Assembly: GCF_009796785.1 (NCBI RefSeq)
Contig: NZ_CP047026.1
Span: forward strand, 3,950,501 to 4,014,500
Origin: Polaribacter sp. L3A8
GTDB lineage: Bacteria; Bacteroidota; Bacteroidia; Flavobacteriales; Flavobacteriaceae
Direction: 5' to 3'
Length of the DNA: 64,000 nt
The position numbers and the translations under genes are program-made. Below the pieces are notes generated by a model that was not told where the DNA came from, made no database searches, and was given only the letters and a program-made list of their open reading frames with translations. This document shows, one piece after another, positions 10,621-21,326 of this stretch (position 1 is the stretch's first letter; every line of letters begins with the position of its first letter).

Positions 10621-10890
10621 ATGGCTAAAGAATCAATGAAAGCTCGCGAACGTAAGAGAGCGAAAACAGTTGCAAAATATGCAGAAAAGAGAAAAGCTTT
10701 AAAAGAAGCTGGAGACTATGATGCATTGCAAAAATTACCAAAGAATGCATCACCAGTTAGAATGCATAATAGATGTAAATTAACTGGTCGTCCAAAAGGG
10801 TATATGAGACAATTTGGTTTATCTCGTGTTACGTTTCGTGAAATGGCTAATCAAGGATTAATACCAGGTGTTAAAAAAGCATCTTGGTAG
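10621..10890 (+). CDS. rpsN: 30S ribosomal protein uS14, Zn-independent long form
   Basis: 89 residues. [20 protein letters not shown] and the KKASW end identify S14. Only one Cys is left in the ribbon region, so this is the long zinc-free (C-minus) form. It is the last gene before a terminator hairpin. Confidence 0.97.
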   Translation: MAKESMKARERKRAKTVAKYAEKRKALKEAGDYDALQKLPKNASPVRMHNRCKLTGRPKGYMRQFGLSRVTFREMANQGLIPGVKKASW

Positions 10891-10918
10891 AAATCAAAAA
10901 ATAAAGCTTATAAATAAA

Positions 10919-10954
10919 AATAGAATGTGTATCTTTGCACGCTCTATTTTTTTT
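10919..10954 (+). terminator. Terminator hairpin between rpsN and rpsH
   Basis: Left arm AATAGA-A-TGTG (10919-10929), 8-base loop (10930-10937), right arm CAC-GC-TCTATT (10938-10948) with one mismatch and one G-T pair, then a T run to 10954. The loop is exactly the TATCTTTG promoter box. Confidence 0.65.
10930..10937 (+). promoter_or_regulatory. Promoter -7 box for the rpsH operon
   Basis: TATCTTTG, a perfect TAnnTTTG match followed by CAC. No TTG stands at the expected -33 distance, so strength is uncertain. It would give a leader of about 110 bases before rpsH. Confidence 0.5.
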
Positions 10955-10986
10955 GAGTATAAGAATTTTAACTGATTATAGGTTCA

Positions 10987-11014
10987 TTTATCACAGAGAA
11001 ATCTGTAGCATAAA
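10987..11014 (+). promoter_or_regulatory. Leader stem-loop upstream of rpsH
   Basis: ACAGA (10993-10997), GAAA loop, TCTGT (11002-11006), with an outer TTTAT/ATAAA helix across a C versus AGC internal loop. A GNRA-type tetraloop in a ribosomal leader suggests an RNA control element; the function is inferred only. Confidence 0.4.
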
Positions 11015-11054
11015 TAGAGGTAATTGAAAACCGTAATCGCAATTTTATATAAAT

Positions 11055-11453
11055 ATGTATACAGATCCAATCGCGGATTTTCTTACAAGGGTAAGAAATG
11101 CAATCGCAGCAGGACACAGAGTAGTGGAAATTCCAGCTTCAAACTTGAAGAAGGAAATGACTAAAATTTTGTTTGATCAAGGGTATATTTTAAGTTATCA
11201 GTTCAATGACGATAAAGTTCAAGGAACAATTAAGATCGCTTTAAAGTACGAAAGAGACACAAAAGAGTCAGTAATTAGAAAAATTCAACGTATCAGTACA
11301 CCAGGTTTACGTAAATATGTTGGCTCTACAGAGATGCCAAGAGTATTAAACGGACTTGGAATTGCTATTATTTCTACATCTAAAGGTGTAATGACAAATA
11401 AAAAAGCACGTCAAGAGAATGTTGGAGGAGAAGTTTTATGTTACGTTTATTAA
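11055..11453 (+). CDS. rpsH: 30S ribosomal protein uS8
   Basis: 132 residues, starting [20 protein letters not shown], with [19 protein letters not shown] near the C-terminus. S8 is the spc-operon repressor in E. coli (acting at rplE); here it heads its own unit behind a terminator/promoter and a folded leader. Confidence 0.98.
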   Translation: MYTDPIADFLTRVRNAIAAGHRVVEIPASNLKKEMTKILFDQGYILSYQFNDDKVQGTIKIALKYERDTKESVIRKIQRISTPGLRKYVGSTEMPRVLNGLGIAIISTSKGVMTNKKARQENVGGEVLCYVY

Positions 11454-11462
11454 TCTAAGGAA

Positions 11463-12008
11463 ATGAGTAGAATAGGAAAAAATCCCGTTAGCATTTCACA
11501 AGGTGTAGATGTAAACATAAAAGACAATGTAGTTACCGTTAAAGGAAAATTAGGTGAGTTAACTCAGACTATTTCTGAAGGTATTACAGTAAAAATTGAA
11601 GATGGTATTATCACTTTAGATAGAGCATCTGAAAGTAAAAACCATAAAGCGCAACATGGTTTAATGAGAGCTTTAATCAATAATATGATTGAAGGTGTGA
11701 GTAAAGGTTGGACTAAGGATTTAGAATTGGTTGGTGTTGGTTATAGAGCATCTAATCAAGGACAAAAATTAGATTTAGCTTTAGGTTTCTCTCATAATAT
11801 TGTTCTTGAAATTGCTCCAGAAGTAAAAATTGAAACAGTATCTGAGAAAGGGAAAAACCCGATCATTAAATTATCTTCATTTGACAAACAACTTGTTGGT
11901 CAAATAGCTGCTAAGATTCGTTCTTTCAGAGCACCAGAGCCTTATAAAGGAAAAGGTGTGAAGTTTGTTGGTGAAATATTAAGAAGAAAAGCAGGTAAAT
12001 CTGCATAA
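11463..12008 (+). CDS. rplF: 50S ribosomal protein uL6
   Basis: 181 residues with the duplicated L6 fold; [20 protein letters not shown] at the start and [20 protein letters not shown] at the end are diagnostic. Near the GTPase-associated centre. Confidence 0.98.
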   Translation: MSRIGKNPVSISQGVDVNIKDNVVTVKGKLGELTQTISEGITVKIEDGIITLDRASESKNHKAQHGLMRALINNMIEGVSKGWTKDLELVGVGYRASNQGQKLDLALGFSHNIVLEIAPEVKIETVSEKGKNPIIKLSSFDKQLVGQIAAKIRSFRAPEPYKGKGVKFVGEILRRKAGKSA

Positions 12009-12019
12009 TATATAGTATT

Positions 12020-12370
12020 ATGGCATTATCAAAGCTACAAAGAAGAGTTAGAATTAAGCGTAGAATTAGAAAGATTATTTCTGGTACAGCTACTAAACCA
12101 AGATTATCGGTTTTTAGAAGTAACAAAGAAATTTACGCTCAATTAGTAGACGATGTAAACGGAGTAACAATTGCTTCAGTTTCATCTAGAAATAAAGAAA
12201 TACAAGCAGGTACAAAAACTGAGCAGGCAACTGCAGTTGGTAAAACAATCGCGGAGAAAGCTACTAAAGCAGGAGTTGAAACGGTTGCTTTCGATAGAAA
12301 CGGATATTTATATCACGGTAGAGTTAAAGTATTAGCAGACGCTGCAAGAGAAGCGGGTTTAAAATTTTAA
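12020..12370 (+). CDS. rplR: 50S ribosomal protein uL18
   Basis: 116 residues; [38 protein letters not shown] and [20 protein letters not shown] match L18, the 5S rRNA partner of L5. Confidence 0.98.
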   Translation: MALSKLQRRVRIKRRIRKIISGTATKPRLSVFRSNKEIYAQLVDDVNGVTIASVSSRNKEIQAGTKTEQATAVGKTIAEKATKAGVETVAFDRNGYLYHGRVKVLADAAREAGLKF

Positions 12371-12376
12371 GAAATT

Positions 12377-12898
12377 ATGCAAGGTTATAAAAACGTAGAA
12401 AGAGTAAAGCCAAGTGGGTTAGAACTTGTAGATAGATTAGTAGGCGTTCAGCGTGTTACTAAAGTAACAAAAGGTGGTAGAGCATTTGGTTTCTCTGCAA
12501 TCGTTGTTGTTGGAGATGGTAATGGTGTTGTTGGTCATGGATTAGGTAAATCTAAGGATGTTGCATCTGCAATTGCAAAAGCAATTGAAGACGCAAAGAA
12601 AAACTTAGTTAGAATACCTATTTTAGAAGCTACTTTACCTCATGAGCAAAAAGGTAAGTTTGGTGGAGCAAAAGTGTTCCTTAAGCCTGCTTCTCATGGT
12701 ACAGGAGTTATTGCTGGTGGTGCTGTAAGGCACGTATTAGAGTCAGTAGGTATACATGATGTATTATCAAAATCTCAGGGATCATCAAATCCTCATAACG
12801 TAGTTAAAGCAACTTTTAATGCTTTATTACAATTACGTAGTGCAGCAGCTATTGCTAAACAAAGAGGAATTTCTTTAGAGAAAGTATTTAACGGATAA
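12377..12898 (+). CDS. rpsE: 30S ribosomal protein uS5
   Basis: 173 residues. N-terminal double-stranded RNA-binding fold with [20 protein letters not shown] and [17 protein letters not shown], then the C-terminal [19 protein letters not shown] motif. Decoding-accuracy protein. Spaced 6 bases from rplR. Confidence 0.98.
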   Translation: MQGYKNVERVKPSGLELVDRLVGVQRVTKVTKGGRAFGFSAIVVVGDGNGVVGHGLGKSKDVASAIAKAIEDAKKNLVRIPILEATLPHEQKGKFGGAKVFLKPASHGTGVIAGGAVRHVLESVGIHDVLSKSQGSSNPHNVVKATFNALLQLRSAAAIAKQRGISLEKVFNG

Positions 12899-12909
12899 AT
12901 CTAAGAACG

Positions 12910-13092
12910 ATGGCAAGAATTAAAGTTACACAAGTAAAAAGTCAAATCGGACGTCTTCAGAGTCAAAAGAGAACTTTAGAGGCATTAGGTTTACGTAAAA
13001 TGCACCAAACTGTAGAACATGAGGCAACTCCTTCTATAGTTGGTATGGTAAATACAGTTAAACACTTAGTTTCTTTCGAAGAAATTAAATAA
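12910..13092 (+). CDS. rpmD: 50S ribosomal protein uL30
   Basis: 60 residues, the short bacterial form: KVTQVKSQIGRLQSQKRTLE followed by LGLRKMHQTVEHEATPSIVG. Located between rpsE and rplO as in the canonical spc order. Confidence 0.96.
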   Translation: MARIKVTQVKSQIGRLQSQKRTLEALGLRKMHQTVEHEATPSIVGMVNTVKHLVSFEEIK

Positions 13093-13106
13093 GATATTTA
13101 GAAAAA

Positions 13107-13556
13107 ATGAGTTTACATAATTTAACACCAGCAGAAGGTTCCATTAAAAAAGGAAAAAGAATTGCAAGGGGTGAAGGATCTGGAAAAGGTGGTACCGCTA
13201 CAAGAGGTCACAATGGTCAGAAATCTCGTTCAGGTTATTCTAAAAAGATTGGTTTTGAAGGAGGGCAAATGCCACTTCAAAGACGTGTACCTAAATTTGG
13301 TTTCACGAACATAAATCGTATTGAATACCAAGGTATCAATTTAGATAAATTACAATCTTTAGTTGATAGTGGAAAGATAACAGATACAGTTAATTTAGAT
13401 ACTTTAATTGCTAATAGATTGGCAAGAAAAAACGACTTAATAAAAATATTAGGTGGTGGAGAGTTAAAGGTTAAATTAAATATAACTGTACATAAATTTA
13501 CAGCAACAGCAAAAGCGGCTATAGAAGCTGCTGGAGGAGAAGCTGTTACTTTATAA
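13107..13556 (+). CDS. rplO: 50S ribosomal protein uL15
   Basis: 149 residues. The Gly-rich GEGSGKGGTATRGHNGQKSR N-terminal arm and GFEGGQMPLQRRVPKFGF are diagnostic. Ten bases before secY. Confidence 0.97.
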   Translation: MSLHNLTPAEGSIKKGKRIARGEGSGKGGTATRGHNGQKSRSGYSKKIGFEGGQMPLQRRVPKFGFTNINRIEYQGINLDKLQSLVDSGKITDTVNLDTLIANRLARKNDLIKILGGGELKVKLNITVHKFTATAKAAIEAAGGEAVTL

Positions 13557-13566
13557 CATCCCGTAA

Positions 13567-14892
13567 ATGATGAAATTGATAAATAGATTAAAAGACATTT
13601 TCAGTATTGAAGAATTGAAGAATAAAATTCTTCTTACGATCGGTTTAATTGCTGTATATCGTTTTATGGCTTCTGTTCCTTTACCAGGAATAGATCCCTT
13701 ACAACTATCAGCTTTAAAAGAAAGTACTTCTGGAGGTCTTTTAGGTTTATTAAATGCATTTACAGGAGGAGCATTTGCAAGAGCCTCAGTTATGGCACTT
13801 GGTATTATGCCTTATATTTCTGCATCTATTGTAGTTCAGTTAATGGGAATTGCGGTTCCTTATTTACAAAAACTACAGAAAGATGGAGAAAGTGGACGTA
13901 AAAAAATTACACAAATAACTAGATGGTTAACTATTGGTATTACTTTGGTGCAAGCACCAACGTATATTACTGCTATTAAAACTCAATTTGGTCTTGGACC
14001 TGAGGCTTTTTTAGTAAGTGGGCCTACTTTTTGGGTTTCATCTATCATCATTCTTACTGCAGGAACAATTTTTGCAATGTGGTTAGGTGAGCGTATTACA
14101 GACAAGGGAGTTGGTAATGGTATTTCATTATTGATTACAGTAGGTATACTCGCTAATTTTCCAGCTGCTTTTTTACAAGAGTTTGTTGCTAAAACAACAA
14201 ATGCCGGAGCAGGTGGTCTTATGATGGTTTTAATAGAAATAATTGTTTGGTTTGTGGTAATTTTATTAACTGTGCTATTAGTAACTGCTGTTCGTAAGAT
14301 TGCAGTTCAATATGCTAGAAGAACAGTTGTCGGAAATGTTCAAAACGTTGCAGGTTCAAGAGATTATATTCCTTTGAAACTAAATGCAGCAGGTGTTATG
14401 CCAATTATCTTTGCACAAGCAATTATGTTTTTACCAGTTGCTTTGGCTCAGAGATTTCCAGCAATTGCTAGTTTACAAGATATGAATGGTTTAGGGTACA
14501 ATGTAATATTTGCATTGTTAATTATCATCTTTAGTTATTTCTATACTGCAATTACTATTCCTACGAATAAAATGGCAGATGATTTAAAACGAAGTGGTGG
14601 TTTTATACCAGGTATTAGACCAGGAAAAGACACAGCAGATAGATTAGATTCTGTATTATCTAGAATTACGTTCCCAGGTTCGTTATTTTTAGCAGGATTA
14701 TCAATCTTACCTTCTATTGTAGTTCAGTTTGGAGTACAGCATAGTTGGGCCATGTTTTATGGTGGTACATCATTAATAATTATGGTTGGAGTTGCAATTG
14801 ATACGTTGCAACAAATTAATTCGTACTTATTAAATCGTCATTATGATGGTTTAATGAAGGCGGGGAACAGCAACAGAAAATCGAATAAATAA
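13567..14892 (+). CDS. secY: Protein translocase subunit SecY
   Basis: 441 residues, ten membrane segments, inner membrane. The plug/TM2 region contains [20 protein letters not shown], and the cytosolic loops with the [15 protein letters not shown] motif and [20 protein letters not shown] are present. Two adjacent ATGs start the gene; I take the first. It is in the usual place between rplO and infA; no adk or map gene follows, unlike in some bacteria. Confidence 0.98.
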   Translation: MMKLINRLKDIFSIEELKNKILLTIGLIAVYRFMASVPLPGIDPLQLSALKESTSGGLLGLLNAFTGGAFARASVMALGIMPYISASIVVQLMGIAVPYLQKLQKDGESGRKKITQITRWLTIGITLVQAPTYITAIKTQFGLGPEAFLVSGPTFWVSSIIILTAGTIFAMWLGERITDKGVGNGISLLITVGILANFPAAFLQEFVAKTTNAGAGGLMMVLIEIIVWFVVILLTVLLVTAVRKIAVQYARRTVVGNVQNVAGSRDYIPLKLNAAGVMPIIFAQAIMFLPVALAQRFPAIASLQDMNGLGYNVIFALLIIIFSYFYTAITIPTNKMADDLKRSGGFIPGIRPGKDTADRLDSVLSRITFPGSLFLAGLSILPSIVVQFGVQHSWAMFYGGTSLIIMVGVAIDTLQQINSYLLNRHYDGLMKAGNSNRKSNK

Positions 14893-14893
14893 T

Positions 14894-15109
14894 ATGGCTA
14901 AACAATCAGCAATTCAACAAGACGGAACAATTACAGAAGCATTATCTAATGCAATGTTTCGTGTAGAATTAGAAAATGGACATATTGTTACGGCACACAT
15001 TTCAGGTAAAATGCGTATGCATTATATCAAATTATTACCAGGAGATAAGGTGAAATTAGAAATGAGCCCTTACGATTTATCAAAGGCAAGAATTACTTAC
15101 AGATACTAA
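14894..15109 (+). CDS. infA: Translation initiation factor IF-1
   Basis: 71 residues, single OB fold; [39 protein letters not shown] and [10 protein letters not shown] are classical. One base after the secY stop. Confidence 0.97.
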   Translation: MAKQSAIQQDGTITEALSNAMFRVELENGHIVTAHISGKMRMHYIKLLPGDKVKLEMSPYDLSKARITYRY

Positions 15110-15122
15110 AAAAACAAAACAG

Positions 15123-15239
15123 ATGAAAGTTAGAGCATCAGTTAAAAAAAGAAGTGCCGACTGCAAAATAGTTCGCAGAAAAGGTAGATTATACGTGATT
15201 AATAAACAAAATCCTAGATTTAAACAAAGACAAGGGTAA
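15123..15239 (+). CDS. rpmJ: 50S ribosomal protein bL36, Zn-independent form
   Basis: 38 codons: begins [20 protein letters not shown] and ends NPRFKQRQG. Only one Cys remains of the usual Cys/His zinc set, so this is the zinc-free form. The stop overlaps the rpsM start (TAATG). Position between infA and rpsM is canonical. Confidence 0.95.
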   Translation: MKVRASVKKRSADCKIVRRKGRLYVINKQNPRFKQRQG

Positions 15240-15604
15240 TGGCAAGAATAGCAGGTATTGATATTCCAAAGAATAAAAGAGGAGTTATCGCTTTAACTTA
15301 CATCTTTGGTATAGGAAGCAGCAGAGCAATTAAAGTTCTAGCAGAAGCAAAAGTAGATGAGAGCATCAAAGTTCAAGATTGGACTGATGATCAAATCGCA
15401 GCAATTAGAGAACAAGTAGGATCTTTCACAATTGAAGGAGAATTACGTTCTGAGGTACAGTTAAACATCAAACGTTTGATGGATATCGGTTGTCAAAGAG
15501 GAATTCGTCATAGACTTGGTCTTCCATTAAGAGGACAAAGAACTAAGAATAACTCTCGTACAAGAAAAGGTAAGAGAAAAACTGTAGCTAACAAGAAAAA
15601 ATAA
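15239..15604 (+). CDS. rpsM: 30S ribosomal protein uS13
   Basis: 121 residues; [40 protein letters not shown] and the basic tail are typical. First gene of the alpha-type group, translationally coupled to rpmJ through a one-base overlap. Confidence 0.98.
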   Translation: MARIAGIDIPKNKRGVIALTYIFGIGSSRAIKVLAEAKVDESIKVQDWTDDQIAAIREQVGSFTIEGELRSEVQLNIKRLMDIGCQRGIRHRLGLPLRGQRTKNNSRTRKGKRKTVANKKK

Positions 15605-15681
15605 GTTAGATAAAGTAATAAAGATCTAATAATAGTTTTTACTATAAAGTTAGAAAACTAAATTACTAAAACTGAAAAATT

Positions 15682-16065
15682 ATGGCAAAAGCAAGTTCAA
15701 AAAAGCGTAAAGTAATAATTGATGCTATAGGAGAAGCACACGTAACTGCATCTTTTAACAACATCATTATTTCTTTAACAAATAAAAAAGGAGATGTTAT
15801 TTCTTGGTCATCTGCAGGTAAAATGGGTTTTAGAGGTTCTAAAAAGAATACTCCATATGCAGCTCAATTAGCAGCAGAAGATTGTGCAAACGTTGCAAAA
15901 GAAGCAGGTTTACGTAAAGTAAAAGTTTATGTAAAAGGACCAGGTAATGGTAGAGAATCTGCTATTAGATCAATTCATAATGCAGGTATCGAAGTAACAG
16001 AAATTATTGATGTTACACCTATTCCTCATAACGGTTGTCGTCCTCCTAAGAGAAGAAGAGTATAA
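15682..16065 (+). CDS. rpsK: 30S ribosomal protein uS11
   Basis: 127 residues; ITNKKGD-type strand ([20 protein letters not shown]), [20 protein letters not shown] and the [17 protein letters not shown] end identify S11. The 77-base spacer from rpsM shows no clear motif. Confidence 0.98.
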   Translation: MAKASSKKRKVIIDAIGEAHVTASFNNIIISLTNKKGDVISWSSAGKMGFRGSKKNTPYAAQLAAEDCANVAKEAGLRKVKVYVKGPGNGRESAIRSIHNAGIEVTEIIDVTPIPHNGCRPPKRRRV

Positions 16066-16081
16066 TTAAATATTTTAACTT

Positions 16082-16131
16082 GATGGGAATCAGATTATCG
16101 AAGGAGTAAGCCTTAATTCATAATCCCTATC
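16082..16131 (+). promoter_or_regulatory. Folded leader upstream of rpsD
   Basis: Three stacked helices can form: GATGGGA (16082-16088) with TCCCTATC (16124-16131, one bulge), ATTAT (16094-16098) with ATAAT (16120-16124, sharing one base), and AAGG (16101-16104) with CCTT (16111-16114). No T run, so not a terminator. S4 autoregulates through structured leaders in other bacteria; a similar role here is inference. Confidence 0.4.
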
Positions 16132-16147
16132 TATAACAACAAAAGAA

Positions 16148-16753
16148 ATGGCAAGATATACAGGACCAAAAACTAAAATTGCTCGTAAGTTTGGTGAAGC
16201 AATCTTTGGAGAAGATAAAAACTTCGAAAAAAGAAATTTCCCTCCAGGACAACACGGTAATGCAAGAAGAAGAGGAAAAAAATCTGAATATGCAACTCAA
16301 TTAATGGAGAAGCAAAAAGCAAAATATACTTATGGTATTTTAGAGCGTCAATTCAGTAACTTGTTTAAACAAGCACAATCTGCTTCTGGAATTACAGGTG
16401 AAATCTTATTACAATTATGTGAATCTCGTTTAGATAACGTTGTTTACAGAATGGGAGTTTCTAACTCAAGAAGTGGAGCTCGTCAATTAGTTTCTCATAG
16501 ACACATTACTGTTAACGGTGAAATCGTTAATATTCCTTCTTATAGTTTAAATGAAGGTGATGTAGTTGCAGTAAGAGAGAAATCTAAATCTTTGGTAGCT
16601 ATTGAGAATGCATTAGCTTCTAACAGCAATGTTTTTGAATGGTTAACTTGGAATACAGATACTAAAACTGGAACTTTTGTTAAAGTACCAGAAAGATTAC
16701 AAATTCCAGAAAACATCAAAGAACAATTAATCGTAGAATTATATTCTAAGTAA
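16148..16753 (+). CDS. rpsD: 30S ribosomal protein uS4
   Basis: 201 residues; N-terminal [20 protein letters not shown], then the S4 RNA-binding domain with [20 protein letters not shown] and [15 protein letters not shown]. No zinc-binding Cys cluster at the N-terminus. Primary 16S rRNA binder and assembly initiator. Confidence 0.98.
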   Translation: MARYTGPKTKIARKFGEAIFGEDKNFEKRNFPPGQHGNARRRGKKSEYATQLMEKQKAKYTYGILERQFSNLFKQAQSASGITGEILLQLCESRLDNVVYRMGVSNSRSGARQLVSHRHITVNGEIVNIPSYSLNEGDVVAVREKSKSLVAIENALASNSNVFEWLTWNTDTKTGTFVKVPERLQIPENIKEQLIVELYSK

Positions 16754-16771
16754 TAAATTAATCATATTGAG

Positions 16772-16827
16772 ATTCAGCCAAAGGGTATATAAGTATTTCT
16801 TCACACTTATATACCGCGCAACTGAAT
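16772..16827 (+). promoter_or_regulatory. Large stem-loop between rpsD and rpoA
   Basis: Perfect 11-bp stem GGTATATAAGT (16784-16794) with ACTTATATACC (16805-16815) around a 10-base loop, inside an outer ATTCAG/CTGAAT helix (16772-16777 and 16822-16827) across a 6 x 6 internal loop. No T run follows, so it is more likely an RNA processing, stability or translational-control structure than a terminator. Confidence 0.5.
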
Positions 16828-16846
16828 AACAATTAAAACGAAGAAC

Positions 16847-17839
16847 ATGGCAATTTTAAATTTTCAAAAGCCCGATAAAGTAATAATGATTGAATCTACA
16901 GATTTTACAGGTAGATTTGAATTTAGACCTTTAGAACCAGGTTTTGGTTTAACAATAGGAAATGCTTTAAGAAGAGTACTTTTATCTTCTTTAGAAGGAT
17001 TTGCAATTACATCATTAAGAATTGATGGTGTAGAACATGAATTTTCTACTGTCTCAGGAGTTGTAGAAGATGTTACAGAAATTATCTTAAACTTAAAACA
17101 AGTTCGTTTTAAGAAACAAATAGATGAAACTGATAGAGAAACTGTTTCTATATCATTATCTGGTCAAGAGCAGTTTACTGCTGGAGATTTACAGAAATTT
17201 ATCTCTGGTTTTCAAGTATTGAATCCAGATTTAGTAATCTGTAATATGGATAAATCTGTAAAGTTAAATGCTGAAATTACCATAGAAAAAGGTAGAGGAT
17301 TTGTGCCTGCAGAAGAAAATAAAAAGGCTTCAGCACCAATAGGTACAATTTTTACTGATTCTATCTACACACCAATTAAGAATGTAAAGTATGCAATCGA
17401 AAATTTTCGTGTAGAGCAAAAAACGGATTATGAAAAATTAGTTTTCGATATCGATACTGATGGTTCAATAAACCCAAAAGATGCATTAACTGAAGCTGCA
17501 AAAATATTAATCCACCACTTTATGTTATTCTCAGATGAGCGTATCACTTTAGAGGCAGATGAAATTGCACAAACAGAAACATATGATGAAGAATCATTAC
17601 ATATGCGTCAGTTATTAAAAACTAGATTAATTGATATGGATTTATCTGTAAGAGCTTTAAATTGTTTAAAGGCTGCAGAAGTTGATACATTAGGAGATTT
17701 AGTTTCTTTTAACAAAAGTGATTTAATGAAATTTAGAAACTTTGGTAAAAAATCATTAACAGAACTAGAAGAATTAGTTATTGTTAAAGGTTTAAGTTTT
17801 GGAATGGATTTAACAAAATACAAATTAGATAGAGATTAA
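16847..17839 (+). CDS. rpoA: RNA polymerase alpha subunit
   Basis: 330 residues. N-terminal dimerisation domain with [20 protein letters not shown] (about residues 29-48), a linker, and the C-terminal HhH domain (about 255-320; [34 protein letters not shown]) that contacts UP elements and activators. Lies between rpsD and rplQ as in the alpha operon. Confidence 0.98.
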   Translation: MAILNFQKPDKVIMIESTDFTGRFEFRPLEPGFGLTIGNALRRVLLSSLEGFAITSLRIDGVEHEFSTVSGVVEDVTEIILNLKQVRFKKQIDETDRETVSISLSGQEQFTAGDLQKFISGFQVLNPDLVICNMDKSVKLNAEITIEKGRGFVPAEENKKASAPIGTIFTDSIYTPIKNVKYAIENFRVEQKTDYEKLVFDIDTDGSINPKDALTEAAKILIHHFMLFSDERITLEADEIAQTETYDEESLHMRQLLKTRLIDMDLSVRALNCLKAAEVDTLGDLVSFNKSDLMKFRNFGKKSLTELEELVIVKGLSFGMDLTKYKLDRD

Positions 17840-17899
17840 TTTTTCATATTTTGCTCCTCATAATGAGTAGATGCAAGATGAAATTATAAAACAAAGGTC

Positions 17900-18373
17900 A
17901 TGAGACACGGAAAAAAGCATAATCATTTAGGAAGAACAACTTCGCACAGAAAAGCGATGTTAGCTAATATGACTTGTTCTTTAATAGAACATAAACGTAT
18001 TAACACAACAGTGGCAAAAGCAAAAGCATTAAGAGTTTTTGCAGAACCATTAATAACAAAGTCTAAAAGTGATACTACTCACAACAGACGTGTTGTTTTT
18101 TCTCACTTACGTGATAAATATGCTGTTACAGAATTATTTAAGGAGATTTCTGTAAAAGTAGCAGATAGACCAGGAGGTTACCTTCGTATTATCAAATTAG
18201 GAAACCGTCAGGGAGATAATGCTCCTATGGCAATGGTAGAATTAGTTGATTACAACGAAATTTACAATCCTAATGGTAAAAAAGCAAAGAAAACTACTCG
18301 TAGAGGAAGAAGCAAGAAAGCAGATGCGCCACAAGTAGAAGGAAATGCAACAGAAGAAAAATCTGAAGAATAA
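17900..18373 (+). CDS. rplQ: 50S ribosomal protein bL17
   Basis: 157 residues. Core [20 protein letters not shown] to about residue 120 is standard L17. The C-terminus carries about 30 extra charged residues ([14 protein letters not shown] followed by an acidic tail) compared with the 127-residue E. coli protein. Last gene of the superoperon; a terminator follows. Confidence 0.97.
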   Translation: MRHGKKHNHLGRTTSHRKAMLANMTCSLIEHKRINTTVAKAKALRVFAEPLITKSKSDTTHNRRVVFSHLRDKYAVTELFKEISVKVADRPGGYLRIIKLGNRQGDNAPMAMVELVDYNEIYNPNGKKAKKTTRRGRSKKADAPQVEGNATEEKSEE

Positions 18374-18399
18374 AAAATGAAAATTTTTTAAATCATATT

Positions 18400-18433
18400 A
18401 AAGGGATAAGCGTTTACGTTTATCCCTTTTTTT
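18400..18433 (+). terminator. Terminator of the ribosomal superoperon
   Basis: 13-bp stem AAAGGGATAAGCG (18400-18412) with CGTTTATCCCTTT (18417-18429), one G-T pair, TTTA loop, then a T run to 18433. Confidence 0.85.
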
Positions 18434-18434
18434 A

Positions 18435-18442
18435 TATTTTTG
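18435..18442 (+). promoter_or_regulatory. Promoter -7 box of carA
   Basis: TATTTTTG directly after the rplQ terminator T run, 24 bases before the carA ATG. No TTG stands in the expected -33 window, which falls inside the terminator hairpin. Confidence 0.5.
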
Positions 18443-18466
18443 CATTAAGAAACACAACAACTATCA

Positions 18467-19585
18467 ATGAAATATCAAACACGAAAAAAGGCGCTAGTTT
18501 TATTAGCAGATGGAACAATTTTTTATGGGAAATCTGTTGGTATAGAAGGAACTTCTACAGGAGAAATCTGTTTTAATACAGGTATGACAGGTTATCAAGA
18601 AATATTTACGGATCCATCTTATTTTGGTCAGTTAATGGTGGCAACGAATGCTCATATTGGTAACTATGGCGTAAATGATGAAGAAGTAGAATCTGATGGA
18701 ATAAAAATTTCAGGATTAATTTGTAGAAATTTTAGTTTTACACATTCTAGAGTAGATTCTAACGGAAATTTAAAAGATTGGTTTACAAAACATAATTTGG
18801 TAGCAATTTCTGATGTTGATACTCGTGCATTAGTTGCTTATATTAGAGATAATGGAGCAATGAATGCAATTATATCTACAGATGTTGATAATATTGATTC
18901 ATTAAAAGAACAATTAGCCAAAGTACCTAGTATGGAAGGTTTAGAATTGGCTTCGAAAGTATCTACTAAAGAACCTTATTTTGTAGGTGATGAAAATTCT
19001 GAAATAAAGATATCTGCTTTAGATATTGGAATCAAAAAAAATATATTAAGAAATTTTGTAAAAAGAGGAGCTTATGTAAAAGTGTTCCCTTTTAATGCAA
19101 GTTTTGAAGATTTGGCATCTTTTAATCCAGATGGTTATTTTATTTCTAATGGACCTGGTGATCCAGAACCACTAGTAGAGGCTCAAGAAGTAGCAAAGGA
19201 AATCATCAAAAGAAATTTACCTTTATTTGGTATCTGTTTAGGGCATCAAGTTATTGCTTTGGCTAACGGAATTTCTACTTATAAAATGCATAATGGTCAT
19301 AGAGGAATCAATCATCCTGTTAAAAATTTATTGACAGGCAAAGGTGAGATTACTTCTCAAAACCATGGTTTTGCTATTAATAGAGAGGAAACTGAAGCAA
19401 ATGAAAATGTTGAAATAACACATGTTCATTTAAATGATAATACAGTTGCTGGTATACGTATGAAAGACAAAAATGTGTTTTCTGTACAATATCATCCAGA
19501 AGCAAGTCCTGGACCTCATGATGCTGAGTACTTATTTGATCAATTTATTGTGAATATTAAAGACGCTAAAAAAGTTTTGTCTTAA
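18467..19585 (+). CDS. carA: Carbamoyl-phosphate synthase small (glutaminase) chain
   Basis: 372 residues, cytosolic. It supplies ammonia from glutamine to CarB for arginine and pyrimidine synthesis. N-terminal CPSase small domain (GEICFNTGMTGYQEIFTDPS), then a class I glutaminase domain with nucleophile Cys257 in FGICLGHQ and the His343/Glu345 pair in QYHPEAS. carB is not adjacent, so the two subunits are encoded apart. Confidence 0.97.
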   Translation: MKYQTRKKALVLLADGTIFYGKSVGIEGTSTGEICFNTGMTGYQEIFTDPSYFGQLMVATNAHIGNYGVNDEEVESDGIKISGLICRNFSFTHSRVDSNGNLKDWFTKHNLVAISDVDTRALVAYIRDNGAMNAIISTDVDNIDSLKEQLAKVPSMEGLELASKVSTKEPYFVGDENSEIKISALDIGIKKNILRNFVKRGAYVKVFPFNASFEDLASFNPDGYFISNGPGDPEPLVEAQEVAKEIIKRNLPLFGICLGHQVIALANGISTYKMHNGHRGINHPVKNLLTGKGEITSQNHGFAINREETEANENVEITHVHLNDNTVAGIRMKDKNVFSVQYHPEASPGPHDAEYLFDQFIVNIKDAKKVLS

Positions 19586-19654
19586 CTTAAAAGTTATCCG
19601 TCGAAACTTTATTGTTTTTCATCAAATAATAAAATATTGATGACTTTTAAATAC

Positions 19655-19731
19655 TATTTTTGAAGTGTGATGTAATAATCACAATCTTTTTCATAGCAAT
19701 TTTCCCACTCATTTTATGAGTGGGTTTTTTT
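19655..19731 (+). ncRNA. Possible small RNA between carA and eno
   Basis: A perfect -7 box TATTTTTG (19655-19662) lies upstream of a stretch that can fold into GTGAT/ATCAC and the strong hairpin at 19704-19724, then a T run. This would give a transcript of about 60 bases. The box has TTG at 19637-19639 but only 15 bases away, so promoter strength is doubtful. The stretch may simply be the carA 3' end. Confidence 0.25.
19704..19731 (+). terminator. Intrinsic terminator downstream of carA
   Basis: CCCACTCA (19704-19711), TTTTA loop, TGAGTGGG (19717-19724), then seven T. The remaining 128 bases to eno hold only a weak promoter-like TAATTTAG near 19808. Confidence 0.85.
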
Positions 19732-19847
19732 ATTTTATTTAAAATAATTTTAGCAAACGTTTTCGTAATTAATTAGGTACAAATTATTAAATGCTTTAGA
19801 CATTTCGTAATTTAGCCACAGCAAGTATAAGATTTTAAAATAATTAA

Positions 19848-21149
<1,302 letters not shown>

Positions 21150-21173
21150 GAACATTTTTTTTAAATAGAATAC

Positions 21174-21203
21174 AACCTCATAAGAAATTATGAGGTTTTT
21201 TTT
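21174..21203 (+). terminator. Intrinsic terminator of eno
   Basis: AACCTCATAA (21174-21183), GAAA tetraloop, TTATGAGGTT (21188-21197), T run to 21203. Confidence 0.88.
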
Positions 21204-21285
21204 ATGGAAATTTCAGATAAGTTATTGTTATTTTAAAATTTCTAAAATCTATGAGTACAACCTTTTAAAATGTTTTAAAATTTGG

Positions 21286-21293
21286 TATCTTCG
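21286..21293 (+). promoter_or_regulatory. Promoter -7 box of gltA
   Basis: TATCTTCG, one base from TAnnTTTG, 33 bases before the ATG. No clear TTG at -33. Confidence 0.4.
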
Positions 21294-21326
21294 TGAAACT
21301 AAATAAATCAAAAAAATAACCGGTAG

